A stretch of DNA of 64,000 bases from the NCBI GenBank assembly GCA_006738865.1, contig AP019701.1, forward strand, positions 425,001 to 489,000, written 5' to 3'. Origin of the DNA: Allostella sp. ATCC 35155 (GTDB lineage: Bacteria > Pseudomonadota > Alphaproteobacteria > ATCC43930 > Allostellaceae). The position numbers were made by a program, and so were the translations under genes. Shown one piece after another: positions 43,380 to 53,213 of the stretch (the stretch's first letter is position 1; the number at the start of each line of letters is the position of its first letter). Below the pieces are notes generated by a model. It made no database searches. It saw nothing but the letters and a program-made list of their open reading frames with translations, and had not been told where the DNA came from.

Positions 43380-44258
43380 TCAGAGGAGGAAATAATCCTC
43401 CGACAGCTGGTTGATGCCGGAGACGGTGAGGACGTCGCCGCTGCCGAAGTCGATGCTGATCGAGCCGGCGGTGCTGGTCAGCGTCGTCGCCGACAGCAGG
43501 GCGTTGAAGCTGGCGAAGCCGAACTCCGACAGGTCGACCAGATCCTCGTCCGGGACGAAGTCGTTGATGCGGTCCTGGTCGTCGCCCGGCGAGAACACGA
43601 ACTGGTCGTCGCCCGAGCCGCCGGTCATGGTGTCGTTGCCGATCTGCCCGGCCAGCACGTCGTCGCCGGCGTTGCCCAGCAGGATGTCGTCATCCTTGCC
43701 GCCATTGACCGTGTCGTTGCCCGAACCGCCGACGAGCAGGTCGTTGCCGGTATTGCCGAAGATGACGTCGGCGCCGCTGCCGCCCTCGGCGGTGTCGTTA
43801 CCGACGTCGCCGAACAGCGTGTCGGCGCCCGCCTGCCCGAGCAGCAGATCGTCGTCGGCCCCGCCGTTGACGGTGTCGTCGCCGTCGCCGCCCTCGACGG
43901 TGTCGCGGCCGCGATTGCCGTTGATGAGGTCGTCGCCGAGATCGCCGCGGATCGAATCGTCGCCGTCGTTGCCGTAGAGGAAGTCGTTCCCCCCACCGCC
44001 ATAGACCTGGTCGTTGCCCTGGCCGGCATAGGCCGCGTCCCGGCCGGCCGAGCCGTAGAGGATGTCGGCGCCCTGGCCCGCGAGCAGCAGGTCGTCGCCG
44101 TCCAGCCCGATCATCGTGTCGTTGCCGACGCCGCCCTCCAGCGTGTCGTCGCCACCCGCGCCGTTGATGCTGTCGTCCCCGTCGAGCGCGCGGATGAGGT
44201 CCGCCTCTTCCGTCCCGAACTGGACGTCGTTCCCCTGGGTGAGCACCAGCACCGCCAT
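43380..44258 (-). CDS. RTX calcium-binding repeat protein, type I secretion substrate
   Basis: This 292-residue acidic protein consists largely of about 20 RTX nonapeptides (pattern GGxGxDxLx, for example [12 protein letters not shown]-like units) from about residue 28 to 210. It then has an Asp-rich [20 protein letters not shown] segment and a tail [13 protein letters not shown] typical of an uncleaved C-terminal type I secretion signal. No enzyme domain is present, so it is probably a secreted structural or adhesive protein that folds on calcium. No ABC/MFP export genes lie nearby. It interrupts the housekeeping block between argB and dapD. A TATACT on its own strand near 44300 may be the −10. 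Confidence 0.88.
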   Translation of the reverse strand: MAVLVLTQGNDVQFGTEEADLIRALDGDDSINGAGGDDTLEGGVGNDTMIGLDGDDLLLAGQGADILYGSAGRDAAYAGQGNDQVYGGGGNDFLYGNDGDDSIRGDLGDDLINGNRGRDTVEGGDGDDTVNGGADDDLLLGQAGADTLFGDVGNDTAEGGSGADVIFGNTGNDLLVGGSGNDTVNGGKDDDILLGNAGDDVLAGQIGNDTMTGGSGDDQFVFSPGDDQDRINDFVPDEDLVDLSEFGFASFNALLSATTLTSTAGSISIDFGSGDVLTVSGINQLSEDYFLL

Positions 44259-44434
44259 ATCCTGTCCCCTCGTTCCGCCCTGGATTGACTAGTGGTAGTA
44301 TAGCATCCGGTCGGGGTCGCTTTATATGCCCTTCCGGCGATGATCGCGGGCGCCGGTTGACAGGTTCGGGCGGGCGCGGCCAATGTTCGGCCCCATTCCC
44401 GCCCCACCCCCGCACTCCCGGAAGGCCGACCGCG

Positions 44435-45292
<858 letters not shown>

Positions 45293-45296
45293 CCCG

Positions 45297-46460
45297 ATGA
45301 ACCTCACCCTCGACCCGGTCCGGCTGACGCAGGCCCTCGTCCGCTGCCCCAGCGTGACGCCGGCCGAGGCGGGGGTGCTCGACACGCTGGGCGGACAGCT
45401 CGAAGGGCTGGGCTTCCGCACCCGCCGGATGCCCTTCTCCGAGCCCGGCACGCCGGACGTCGACAATCTCTTCGCGCGCCTCGGCGAGGGGCGGCCGCAT
45501 TTCTGCTTCGCCGGCCACACCGACGTGGTGCCGACCGGCAAGGCGGATGCCTGGCGCTTCGATCCCTTCGCCGGCGAGGAGCGCGAGGGCTGGGTCTGGG
45601 GGCGCGGCACCTCCGACATGAAATGCGCGATCGCCGCCTTCACGGCTGCGGTCGCATCCTTCCTCGCCGATCGCGGTCCCGACTTCGGCGGCTCGATCAG
45701 CCTCCTCATCACCGGCGACGAGGAGGGGCCGTCGATCAACGGCACCAAGAAGATGCTGGCGGCGCTGGCCGAGACGGGCGCGATCCCCGACGACTGCATC
45801 GTCGGCGAGCCCACCAACCCCAAGGCGCTCGGCGACATGATCAAGATCGGCCGCCGCGGCAGCCTCAACGCCTATCTCACCGTGCACGGCGTCCAGGGAC
45901 ATGTCGCCTATCCCCACCTCGCCGACAATCCCATCCACCGGTTGGTGCGGATGCTGGCGAGCCTGACGGGAGAGCCGCTCGACGACGGCACGGCGCATTT
46001 CGAGCCCTCGACGCTGCAGGTCGCGACCGTCGATGTCGGCAACCCGGCGACCAACGTCATCCCGGCCGAGGCCACGGCCGTCTTCAACATCCGCTTCAAC
46101 GACGCCCATACCAGCCAGACGCTGATCCGCCGCATCCGCGAGCGGCTGGACGCCGTCGGCGGCCGCTACGACCTCGACATCAAGGTCAGCGGCGAATCCT
46201 TCGTCTTCCAGCCGGGGCGCCTCAGCGGCCTCGTGCAGGATGCCTGCGAGGCGGTGGTCGGCCGGCGGCCCGAACTCAGCACCACCGGTGGCACCTCCGA
46301 TGCCCGCTTCATCCAGGCCTACTGCCCGGTGGTGGAGTTCGGCGGCGTCGGCGACACGATGCACCAGATCAACGAGCGCCAGCGCAGCGACGACATCCGC
46401 AGCCTCGCCCGGATCTACGAGCGGGTGCTGCAGGACTATTTCCCGCGGCCGGCCGCGTAG
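45297..46460 (+). CDS. dapE: Succinyl-diaminopimelate desuccinylase
   Basis: This 387-residue di-zinc M20 peptidase-family enzyme removes succinate to give LL-diaminopimelate. Motifs are [11 protein letters not shown] (metal His/Asp), [43 protein letters not shown], the dimerisation domain around [16 protein letters not shown] and C-terminal [13 protein letters not shown]. It is four bases behind dapD, clearly the same operon. Confidence 0.97.
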   Translation: MNLTLDPVRLTQALVRCPSVTPAEAGVLDTLGGQLEGLGFRTRRMPFSEPGTPDVDNLFARLGEGRPHFCFAGHTDVVPTGKADAWRFDPFAGEEREGWVWGRGTSDMKCAIAAFTAAVASFLADRGPDFGGSISLLITGDEEGPSINGTKKMLAALAETGAIPDDCIVGEPTNPKALGDMIKIGRRGSLNAYLTVHGVQGHVAYPHLADNPIHRLVRMLASLTGEPLDDGTAHFEPSTLQVATVDVGNPATNVIPAEATAVFNIRFNDAHTSQTLIRRIRERLDAVGGRYDLDIKVSGESFVFQPGRLSGLVQDACEAVVGRRPELSTTGGTSDARFIQAYCPVVEFGGVGDTMHQINERQRSDDIRSLARIYERVLQDYFPRPAA

Positions 46461-46472
46461 CCGGAGCCGGTC

Positions 46473-47048
46473 TTGGCCATTCCCTCCCGGGGCGAAATCC
46501 TGGTGGCGCTGGAAGGCGCCTGGCGCCTCGCCTGCCGCGATCCCGATGGCATGGCGCGCTTCGACGGCAGCCTCGACCAGTTCTGGAAGTCGTTCTTCTC
46601 GGCAGTGCTGACCCTGCCGTTCTTCGCGCTGCTGATCGGCATGCGCGACCTGCCGGCCGACCCCCGCGGCGGTCTCGGGGCGATGGCGCTGACCGAGGCC
46701 ATCGCCTATGTCGCGAGCTGGACGGCGTTCCCGCTGGCCATGTTCCACCTGACCGGCGCGATGGGCCGCCGCGACCGCTATCTCGCCTTCATCGCCGCCT
46801 TCAACTGGTCGGCGCCGATCCAGGTCTCGCTCTTCGTCGCTGCGACCGGGCTGGCCGCCATCGGCCTGCTGCCGGACGCCATCGTCCAGGGCGTGACCTT
46901 CGGCGTCACCATGCTGGTGCTCGCCTACGAGTGGTTCATCGTCCGCACGGCGCTCGCCGTCGGCGGCCTGGCCGCGTTCGGCATCGTCGTGCTCGACCTC
47001 GCGCTCGGCATCATGATCAACAGCATGGCGCAGTCGATCTACGGATAG
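46473..47048 (+). CDS. Hypothetical multi-pass membrane protein
   Basis: This 191-residue protein has about five hydrophobic segments, starting with an amphipathic N terminus (ILVALEGAWRLACRDPDGMA) followed by FFSAVLTLPFFALLIGM and further helices up to GIVVLDLALGIMINSMAQS. No family is recognised. It begins with TTG at 46473, 12 bp after dapE, with GGAGCCGG as a possible ribosome site. It is therefore probably the last gene of the dapDE transcript, ending at the hairpin at 47079–47102. Confidence 0.7.
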   Translation: MAIPSRGEILVALEGAWRLACRDPDGMARFDGSLDQFWKSFFSAVLTLPFFALLIGMRDLPADPRGGLGAMALTEAIAYVASWTAFPLAMFHLTGAMGRRDRYLAFIAAFNWSAPIQVSLFVAATGLAAIGLLPDAIVQGVTFGVTMLVLAYEWFIVRTALAVGGLAAFGIVVLDLALGIMINSMAQSIYG

Positions 47049-47078
47049 GCCCGATCAGATGCCTGCTCGCCGAAGCGA

Positions 47079-47102
47079 GATGGGCGCCCCAAGGCGCCCA
47101 TC
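47079..47102. terminator. Bidirectional terminator with 10-bp stem
   Basis: GATGGGCGCC (47079–47088) and GGCGCCCATC (47093–47102) form a perfect stem with a CCAA loop. It lies between the plus-strand membrane protein and the minus-strand Pro/Tyr-rich protein, 31 bp from each. Confidence 0.65.
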
Positions 47103-47133
47103 CGCTACGCGAAAGACCCTCTTCGGCCGGCCG

Positions 47134-47418
47134 TCAGAAGGTCAGGCCGAAATTGAACACCGGACGCGGCGGCGGCGCGTAGTAGCGCGGCGGCGGCGGA
47201 ACATAGTAGGCGCGCGGCGGCGGCGGCGCATAGTAGCGACGCGGCGGCGGGGCGTAGTAGACGGGCGGCGGCGGCGGCGCGTAGTAGCGCGGCGGCGGGC
47301 TGCACACCCGGTTGCCGTAGCGATCCCACCAGCAGCGGGCCTCGGCGGGCGCCGTCGCGGCGAGAACGCCGACGGCGGCAAGGACAGGAAGCGCGATCTT
47401 CATAAGACGGTTGGTCAT
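47134..47418 (-). CDS. Pro/Tyr-rich secreted protein
   Basis: This 94-residue protein has a signal peptide (KIALPVLAAVGVLAATAPAEA) and then CWWDRYGNRVCS followed by about six repeats of R-YYAPPP(PP), and ends PVFNFGLTF. The repeat is low-complexity but the reading frame is kept open with clear codon order. The two cysteines in the short head could form a disulfide. Similar YYxPPP proteins occur widely in alphaproteobacteria without a known function, and a cell-envelope or extracellular location is inferred. Confidence 0.75.
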   Translation of the reverse strand: MTNRLMKIALPVLAAVGVLAATAPAEARCWWDRYGNRVCSPPPRYYAPPPPPVYYAPPPRRYYAPPPPRAYYVPPPPRYYAPPPRPVFNFGLTF

Positions 47419-47481
47419 CGAGGGTCTCCTCGTTGCACGACTATCGAACGTCCGTCGCCCGGACCCTATTCCCGGTTCACG

Positions 47482-48222
47482 CTAATCATAGCAGACCCGG
47501 ACGAAGTAGAGGCCGTCGGGCGGCGCGGTCGGCCCGCCGGCGGCGCGGTCGCGACGCTCCAGCGCGCGGACTACGTCGTCGCCGGACCATTTGCCATCCC
47601 CGACCAGCTTCAGCGTACCCACCATGTTGCGGACCTGATGATGCAGGAAGGACCGGGCCTCGGCCTCGACCCGCAGCTCGTCGCCGTCGCGCGTCACCGC
47701 CAGACGGTCGAGCGTCCTGACGGGCGACGCCGCTTGGCATTCTGCCGCACGGAAGGTGGTGAAATCATGGCGCCCCTCGAGCAGCCGGGCGGCGGCCGCC
47801 ATGGCTGCGGCGTCGAGGCGCCGGGGCACATGCCAGACCCGCCCCAGCTCCAGCACGGGCGGTGCCCGCCGGTCGCTGATGCGGTAGAGATAGCGGCGGT
47901 GGCGGGCGTGGAAGCGGGCATCGAAATCGTCCGCCACCCGGTCCGCCTCCAGGATCGCGATGCGATGCGGCTTGAGATGGAAGTTGAGCGCGTCGCGCAG
48001 CGTCGCCGGCGGCCAGTCGCGTTCGAGGTCGAGATGGGCGGCCTGGCCCAGGGCATGGACGCCGGCATCGGTGCGGCCGGCGGCATGGACGCGGACGGCG
48101 CCGCCGACCAGTCGCTCGACGGCCGTCTCCACGGCCTCCTGCACCGATAGCCCGTTGCGCTGACGCTGCCAGCCGACGAAGCCGCCGCCGTGATACTCGA
48201 TCCGCAGTCGGAACCGCGGCAT
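47482..48222 (-). CDS. truA: tRNA pseudouridine synthase A
   Basis: This 246-residue enzyme makes pseudouridine at positions 38–40 of the tRNA anticodon arm. The catalytic Asp is in [20 protein letters not shown]. The start [20 protein letters not shown] and the conserved [20 protein letters not shown] are present. It lies one base downstream of the fmt stop, in the order def–fmt–truA on the minus strand, a conserved translation-related operon. Confidence 0.96.
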   Translation of the reverse strand: MPRFRLRIEYHGGGFVGWQRQRNGLSVQEAVETAVERLVGGAVRVHAAGRTDAGVHALGQAAHLDLERDWPPATLRDALNFHLKPHRIAILEADRVADDFDARFHARHRRYLYRISDRRAPPVLELGRVWHVPRRLDAAAMAAAARLLEGRHDFTTFRAAECQAASPVRTLDRLAVTRDGDELRVEAEARSFLHHQVRNMVGTLKLVGDGKWSGDDVVRALERRDRAAGGPTAPPDGLYFVRVCYD

Positions 48223-48223
48223 C

Positions 48224-49147
48224 TCAGCGGCCGGACAGGATCGTGCCGGCGACGATGGGAAAGCCGCGCAGCAGGGCGTCGGCCTCGACCGGGGCGCGGC
48301 CGGGCCGCTGCAGGCGCTGGGGCCGGAAGGCGCCGTTGCCGCAGGCGACGGTCAGCCGATCGTCCAGCACCGTGCCGGGCGGGGCCGCTCGGCCGGCGGC
48401 CGGTTCGCCCGCCAGCACGCGGATCCGTTCGCCGGCCAGCTCGAACCAGGTTCCGGGCCAGGGATTGAGCGCGCGCACCGCACGGTCGATCGCGTCCGCG
48501 TCCGATCCCCAGTCGATGCGGCCTTCGCTGCGGTCGAGCTTGGCGGCGTAGGTGACGCCCTCGGCCGGCTGCGGCTCCGGGTGGAGGCGGCCGGTGGCGA
48601 TGCCGTCCAGCGCCGCGACGACGAGGCGCGCGCCGAGCCGGGACAGCGCGTCGTGCAGCTCGCCCGCCGTCATGCGCGGCCCGATCGGCACGGCCTCGGC
48701 CAGCAGCATCGGCCCCGTGTCGAGCCCTTCGTCCATCTGCATGATGGTGACGCCGGACCGCGCGTCGCCGGCGAGGATGGCGCGCTGGATCGGCGCGGCG
48801 CCGCGCCAGCGCGGCAGCAGCGAGGCATGGACGTTGATGCAGCCGAGGCGCGGCGCCGCGAGCACGGGCGCGGGCAGAATCAGGCCGTAGGCCGCAACCA
48901 CTGCGGCGTCGGCCGCGAAGGCACCGAACTCCGCCTGGACCTCGGCCGTCCGCAGGCTGCGCGGCGTGCGGACCGGGATGCCGAGTGCGTCGGCGCGGGC
49001 ATGGACGGGGCAGGGCTGCACGCGGTGGCCGCGTCCGGCCGGCTTCGGCGGCTGGGCATAGCAGGCGACGACGGAGTGGCCGGCGGCGATCAGGGCCTCG
49101 AGGATCGCCACCGAGAAGACCGGCGACCCCATGAAGATCAGGCGCAT
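48224..49147 (-). CDS. fmt: Methionyl-tRNA formyltransferase
   Basis: This 307-residue enzyme formylates initiator Met-tRNA. It starts [20 protein letters not shown], carries the folate-binding loop [33 protein letters not shown] and a C-terminal OB-fold domain. It lies between def (10 bp upstream) and truA (1 bp downstream) and forms one operon with them. Confidence 0.96.
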   Translation of the reverse strand: MRLIFMGSPVFSVAILEALIAAGHSVVACYAQPPKPAGRGHRVQPCPVHARADALGIPVRTPRSLRTAEVQAEFGAFAADAAVVAAYGLILPAPVLAAPRLGCINVHASLLPRWRGAAPIQRAILAGDARSGVTIMQMDEGLDTGPMLLAEAVPIGPRMTAGELHDALSRLGARLVVAALDGIATGRLHPEPQPAEGVTYAAKLDRSEGRIDWGSDADAIDRAVRALNPWPGTWFELAGERIRVLAGEPAAGRAAPPGTVLDDRLTVACGNGAFRPQRLQRPGRAPVEADALLRGFPIVAGTILSGR

Positions 49148-49157
49148 CGGCGGCGGC

Positions 49158-49670
49158 TCAGGCGCTGACGCGCTTGGCCTTCAGGAGCTTGCGCAGGATC
49201 ATGTTGCGGCGCAGCGCGGAGATGTGGTCGATGAAGAGCACGCCTTCGAGATGGTCCATCTCATGCTGGATGCAGGTCGCCAGCAGCCCCGAGGCGTGGA
49301 CCTCCCGCGACGCGCCGTTCTCGTCGAGATACCGCACCTTGACCTCCGCGGGCCGCACCACGTCGGCATAGTGCTCGGGCACCGAGAGGCAGCCCTCGTT
49401 GTGCTCGGTATCTTCGTCCGACGCCCAGACGATCTCGGGATTGACGATCTTCATGGGCTGCCGCGGCTCGCCCTCGCGGGCGAGGTCGAGCACCAGGATG
49501 CGCTGGGCGACCCCGACCTGCGGCGCGGCCAGCCCGATCCCGGGGGCCGCGTACATCGTCTCCAGCATGTCGTCCAGCAGCTTGCGGACCGTCTCGTCCA
49601 CCACTTCGACCGGCTTGGCCTTGATCTTCAGGCGCGGGTCGGGGGCGACGAGGATGGGAAGAGTCGCCAT
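49158..49670 (-). CDS. def: Peptide deformylase
   Basis: This 170-residue metalloenzyme removes the formyl group from nascent proteins. All three motifs are present: [17 protein letters not shown] (metal Cys) and QHEMDHLEG (two metal His and the catalytic Glu). It is the first gene of the def–fmt–truA operon and pairs with fmt functionally. Confidence 0.97.
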   Translation of the reverse strand: MATLPILVAPDPRLKIKAKPVEVVDETVRKLLDDMLETMYAAPGIGLAAPQVGVAQRILVLDLAREGEPRQPMKIVNPEIVWASDEDTEHNEGCLSVPEHYADVVRPAEVKVRYLDENGASREVHASGLLATCIQHEMDHLEGVLFIDHISALRRNMILRKLLKAKRVSA

Positions 49671-49761
49671 GATCCTCGTGGTCTCGGATAATTCTCGGTG
49701 TTCCGGATGGCCTTGAGATAGGCCCCCGGGCCGCCGCCTTCAAGCAAATGTCGCGCCCCGA

Positions 49762-50676
49762 CTACTCGCCCGGGGGTGGATCGCCGGGCGGCGGCTCGGC
49801 CCATCGGCGCTCGAAGGCCCAGACCTTCTCGAATCCCATCAGGCGGGTCATGTCCGCGAACGGGTGGAGCGGCGTCGCGGCGCCGTTCGTCGTGCCGGTC
49901 TCCCGCAGCGCGCCATAGATGCCGGAGAGGGCCGCGGCCGCCGCGAGGAAGCCCGACGCGGGGTAGATCGCCATGCGATAGCCGATCGTGTCGAGCCGCT
50001 GCGGCGTCAGCATCGGCGTGCGGCCGCCCTCCACCAGGTTGGCCAGCAGGGGTGCTGCGATCCGCCGGCCGATCGCCTCCATCTCGGCCTCGCTCTCCGG
50101 CGATTCGACGAACAGGATGTCGGCGCCGGCCGCGCGGTAGGCCTCGGCCCGGCGCAACGCCTCGTCGAGGCCGAGCGTCGTGCGCGCATCGGTGCGGGCG
50201 ACGATCAGGAAGTCGGCATCGCGGCGCGCATCGGCGGCGACCCGGATCTTGCGCACCATGTCCGCCGTCGGGATGACCCGCCGGCCGGGCGTGTGGCCGC
50301 ACTTCTTGGGGAACTCCTGGTCCTCGATCTGGATGCCGGCGGCCCCGGCCGCCTCGTAGCCGCGCACCGCATGGGCGACGTTGAGCAGCCCGCCATAGCC
50401 GGTGTCGGCATCCGCGACGATGGGCGTCGCCGTGCCCTCGGCGAAGCGCGCCACCCGCTCGACCATGTCGGAATAGGTCGCAAGGCCGGCATCCGGCAGC
50501 CCCAGGAGCGAGGCGACGGTGCCGAAGCCGGTCATGTAGAGGCAGTCGAACCCCAGACCGTCGGCGATCCGCGCGGAGATCATGTCGAAGATGCCGGGCG
50601 CGACGACAAACCGACCCTCCCGAACCTGTCGGGCGAGGCGGCGGCGCTTGTCCCCGGCGGTCGGCTGCTCGGTCAT
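49762..50676 (-). CDS. Isocitrate lyase/PEP mutase family protein
   Basis: This 304-residue TIM-barrel protein contains MTGFGTVASLLGLPDAGLAT, the metal site IVADADTGYGG, IQIEDQEFPKKCGHTPGRRV and LIVARTDARTTLGLDEALRR. The KKCGH motif with its catalytic cysteine is that of lyases (methylisocitrate-lyase-like) rather than of PEP mutase, so cleavage of a 2-hydroxy or alkylmalate-type acid is likely. The ATG at 50676 was chosen from the family start. It lies 25 bp downstream of an orphan TRAP binding protein on the same strand, which may supply the substrate. Confidence 0.88.
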   Translation of the reverse strand: MTEQPTAGDKRRRLARQVREGRFVVAPGIFDMISARIADGLGFDCLYMTGFGTVASLLGLPDAGLATYSDMVERVARFAEGTATPIVADADTGYGGLLNVAHAVRGYEAAGAAGIQIEDQEFPKKCGHTPGRRVIPTADMVRKIRVAADARRDADFLIVARTDARTTLGLDEALRRAEAYRAAGADILFVESPESEAEMEAIGRRIAAPLLANLVEGGRTPMLTPQRLDTIGYRMAIYPASGFLAAAAALSGIYGALRETGTTNGAATPLHPFADMTRLMGFEKVWAFERRWAEPPPGDPPPGE

Positions 50677-50701
50677 GGGTGCTCCCTCCCGTGGCCCGCC
50701 G

Positions 50702-51673
50702 TCAGCGGCGGCCCTCGATCGCGGCCAGCGCGGCCTCGTAGACGCCGGGTGCCAGGCTCTCCAGCGCGGCCTTCTCGACGATCGGCAGCGCCTTCTGCCG
50801 GAATGTCGGGCTCGGGTCCATCCGGACCATCCCGGCGGTCTCCAGCCGCTCCAGCAGGCGGGCATTCTCGGCCGCCGCCATCCGCGTCGCCGTCGCCCCC
50901 GCCGCGACGATCGCCGCCTGGAGCCGGCCGCGCCGCTCGGGCGAGAGCTTCTGCCAATAGGCGCGGCTGGCCAGGACGGAGGCGAACCCGTGCTGGTGCC
51001 CGGTCGCGATCAGGTAGCGCTGCGCCACGACGATGCCGCGGCCGACGATGTTGGACAGGACGTTCTCCTGCGCGTCGACCGCGCCGTCGCGCAGGGCCTG
51101 CGGCACTTCGGGTGCGGCGATCGGCGTGACCGCCGCGCCCATCGCGCCCCAGATGCGGATCCAGAGCGGCACTTCCGGCATGCGGATCTTGATCGTCGCA
51201 AGGTCGTCGGCCGTCGCGATCGGGCGGTTCGCCGTGGTCCAGCGCGGTCCCAGGTCGTAGGTGCCGACGAGGACCGCCTTGCCGCGGCGTTCGAGCGCCT
51301 CGCCCATCCGGCGGCCGACCGGGCCGGCGAGGAAGCGTTCGACGGCGGCGAAGTCCGGGAAGAGGTAGGGAACCAGGGTCGCGTCGAGCTCGGGGTAGTA
51401 GACGGCCCCGTGAATGGTGCCGACATGCAGGTCGTGGTCGCCCGCCTTCAGCATGTCGAGCAGCTCCGTCTCGCCGCCGCGCCTGCCGTCGAGCGACAGA
51501 TCGAGTTCGACGTCCGGCATGCGCGTCCGCAGCTCGGCCACGAGGGCGTCGACGAAGATCCGGGTCAGCCCCGCATCGGCCATGGCGGACGCCAGCAAGG
51601 GGCGGGCACGCGACTCCCCCGGCCAGGAGGCGAGCAGCAGTCCAACGAGGAGGATGGCGAGACGCATCGTCAT
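50702..51673 (-). CDS. DctP-type TRAP transporter solute-binding protein (orphan)
   Basis: This 323-residue protein has a signal peptide (LAILLVGLLLASWPGESRA) and the DctP fold: VPYLFPDFAAVERFL, IRMPEVPLWIRIWGAMGAAV (with the conserved carboxylate-binding Arg), DGAVDAQENVLSNIV and a helical C terminus. No DctQ/DctM permease genes are adjacent, so it must work with a permease elsewhere or act as a sensor. It probably shares a transcript with the PEP mutase/isocitrate lyase-family gene. Confidence 0.9.
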   Translation of the reverse strand: MTMRLAILLVGLLLASWPGESRARPLLASAMADAGLTRIFVDALVAELRTRMPDVELDLSLDGRRGGETELLDMLKAGDHDLHVGTIHGAVYYPELDATLVPYLFPDFAAVERFLAGPVGRRMGEALERRGKAVLVGTYDLGPRWTTANRPIATADDLATIKIRMPEVPLWIRIWGAMGAAVTPIAAPEVPQALRDGAVDAQENVLSNIVGRGIVVAQRYLIATGHQHGFASVLASRAYWQKLSPERRGRLQAAIVAAGATATRMAAAENARLLERLETAGMVRMDPSPTFRQKALPIVEKAALESLAPGVYEAALAAIEGRR

Positions 51674-51777
51674 AGTCCGAATGTCGGCGGCCCCGCCCGG
51701 CCCCGAACCCTATGGGACGAAATCCCCGGCGTCAAACGACCATGGGGGCGTCGGCTCCCGAACTCTCATCGTTTGGT

Positions 51778-51806
51778 TGATCAGCTGCGAAATCTGGTCT
51801 AATCAT
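51778..51806 (+). promoter_or_regulatory. Promoter for the small secreted protein at 51838
   Basis: TTGATC (51778–51783), a 17-bp spacer and TAATCA (51801–51806) lie about 30 bp upstream of the ATG. A GGGAGG ribosome site is at 51824–51829. Confidence 0.6.
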
Positions 51807-51837
51807 AGGTCGAGAAAATGCAGGGAGGATCGCGACT

Positions 51838-52188
51838 ATGCGAATTCGAGCCTTGGCATTGGGCCTGCCGTTGCTGCTTCTGGCGATTCGTCCGGCGTCG
51901 GCCTATCAACTCTGCGCCGACGTGTTCATCACGATCGATCTGCCGGAGATCGTCATGAACGTCGGCGGGCAGACGATCACGTTTCCCGCCGGCAGGAGCA
52001 CGCCCGTCCAGACCTGCAAGGAGACGACCGCTTTCGGTGTCGTGAAGGCGGGCCGCTGGATCGGCGACGAGAAGCCCTGCGACGACACGATTCCGCCCGG
52101 CAATGCATTGCAGAAGAGCTACTACATCCGCTGGGTCAACCCCGGAATGGGCAGCGCGCAGCCGGCGATCACCTGCCGCATCAAGTAG
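51838..52188 (+). CDS. Small secreted cysteine-containing protein, unknown function
   Basis: This 116-residue protein has a signal peptide (LALGLPLLLLAIRPASA) cleaved near Ala22. The mature part of about 94 residues has four cysteines (26, 60, 81, 113), enough for two disulfides, and a beta-rich composition (VFITIDLPEIVMNVGGQTIT, SYYIRWVNPG). No family is recognised. It has its own promoter and ribosome site and stands alone, facing the DMT transporter gene at its 3' end. Confidence 0.7.
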   Translation: MRIRALALGLPLLLLAIRPASAYQLCADVFITIDLPEIVMNVGGQTITFPAGRSTPVQTCKETTAFGVVKAGRWIGDEKPCDDTIPPGNALQKSYYIRWVNPGMGSAQPAITCRIK

Positions 52189-52209
52189 CGGCGCGACTGC
52201 CGGTCGCGC

Positions 52210-53136
52210 CTAGCGCGGCGCGCCGCCGCGCGAGGGGCCGGTGGCCTTGCGGCCGACCTGCGCCTCGCGCCAGCCGACATAGACGGCGCTCGTCAGGATG
52301 ACGGCGGCGCCGGCCAGCGTCCATTCGGTCGGCACTTCGTCGAAGACGAAGTAGCCGACGGCGATGGCGAAGAGCAGGCGGACATAGCCAAAGCCGGCGA
52401 GATAGCCCGCATCCGCCTCGGCATAGGCGCGCAGGAAGCAATAGTGTCCGGCCGTCGCCAGCAGGCCGACGCCGACGAACAGCACCCAGTCGGCCGCCGT
52501 CGGCCACTGCCAGAACCAGATGCCGAGCGGTGCCGCGAGCACCAGGGACAGCATCGTGTACCAGATCGTCACCTGCATGGCCGGCTCGTGCCGCAGCAGG
52601 TTCTTGGCGGTGGCGACGCTGAGGCAGGTGACGAAGGTGCCGAACAGCGCGATCCCCAGCGCGTCGAGCGGCGTGCCGGCACTGGGCTGGGCGATCAGCA
52701 CCACGCCCGAGAAGCCGACGCCGACCGCCGACCAGCGCCGCCAGCGCACCTTCTCGCCGAGCAGCAGCACCGCCAGGACGGTCATGATCAGCGGGCCGGT
52801 GAAGCTGACGAGCGTGGCGTCGGCCAGCGGCAGGCGGGTCAGCGCGAGATAGCTGCAGCACATGCCGACCGTCGACAGGACGTTGCGCAGCATGTGGCCG
52901 CCGAAACGCCGGGTGCGCAGCCCGACCGGACCGAGCCTGGCGATCGTCGGCAGCAGCACGACGAGGCCGATCGCCAGCCGCAGGAAGACGATCTGGAAAA
53001 TGGAATGGTGCGCCCCCAGCCACTTGATGAGGACGAAGGTCGAGACGAGGAAGGTCTGGTCGGCGAGGAACCAGCAGAGGCCGCGGCTCGCCGGCTGCAG
53101 GGCCGACCAGCGCGCGCCGAGCGCGGGGGGGATCAT
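52210..53136 (-). CDS. EamA/DMT-superfamily transporter
   Basis: This 308-residue membrane protein has ten helices in two EamA repeats. The first repeat has FLVSTFVLIKWLGAHHSIFQ and LPLADATLVSFTGPLIMTVL, the second ends with FDEVPTEWTLAGAAVILTSA. It resembles RarD/YdcZ-like exporters of metabolites, and the substrate is unknown. The ATG at 53136 was chosen because the upstream frame overlaps the neighbouring transporter. It follows a second DMT gene on the same strand, 77 bp apart. Confidence 0.88.
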   Translation of the reverse strand: MIPPALGARWSALQPASRGLCWFLADQTFLVSTFVLIKWLGAHHSIFQIVFLRLAIGLVVLLPTIARLGPVGLRTRRFGGHMLRNVLSTVGMCCSYLALTRLPLADATLVSFTGPLIMTVLAVLLLGEKVRWRRWSAVGVGFSGVVLIAQPSAGTPLDALGIALFGTFVTCLSVATAKNLLRHEPAMQVTIWYTMLSLVLAAPLGIWFWQWPTAADWVLFVGVGLLATAGHYCFLRAYAEADAGYLAGFGYVRLLFAIAVGYFVFDEVPTEWTLAGAAVILTSAVYVGWREAQVGRKATGPSRGGAPR

Positions 53137-53213
53137 GGGGCCGGCCGAGGCTAGGGCCTGGCCCGTCGCCGGGCAAGCACGGCTTCCCGGCTTCCCGGCT
53201 TCCCGGTCGGTCG

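Noticed and set aside
43440-44180. Regular repeats that might be a CRISPR array
   Set aside because: The repeats are in-frame RTX nonapeptide codons with variable sequence; there are no uniform direct repeats and spacers.
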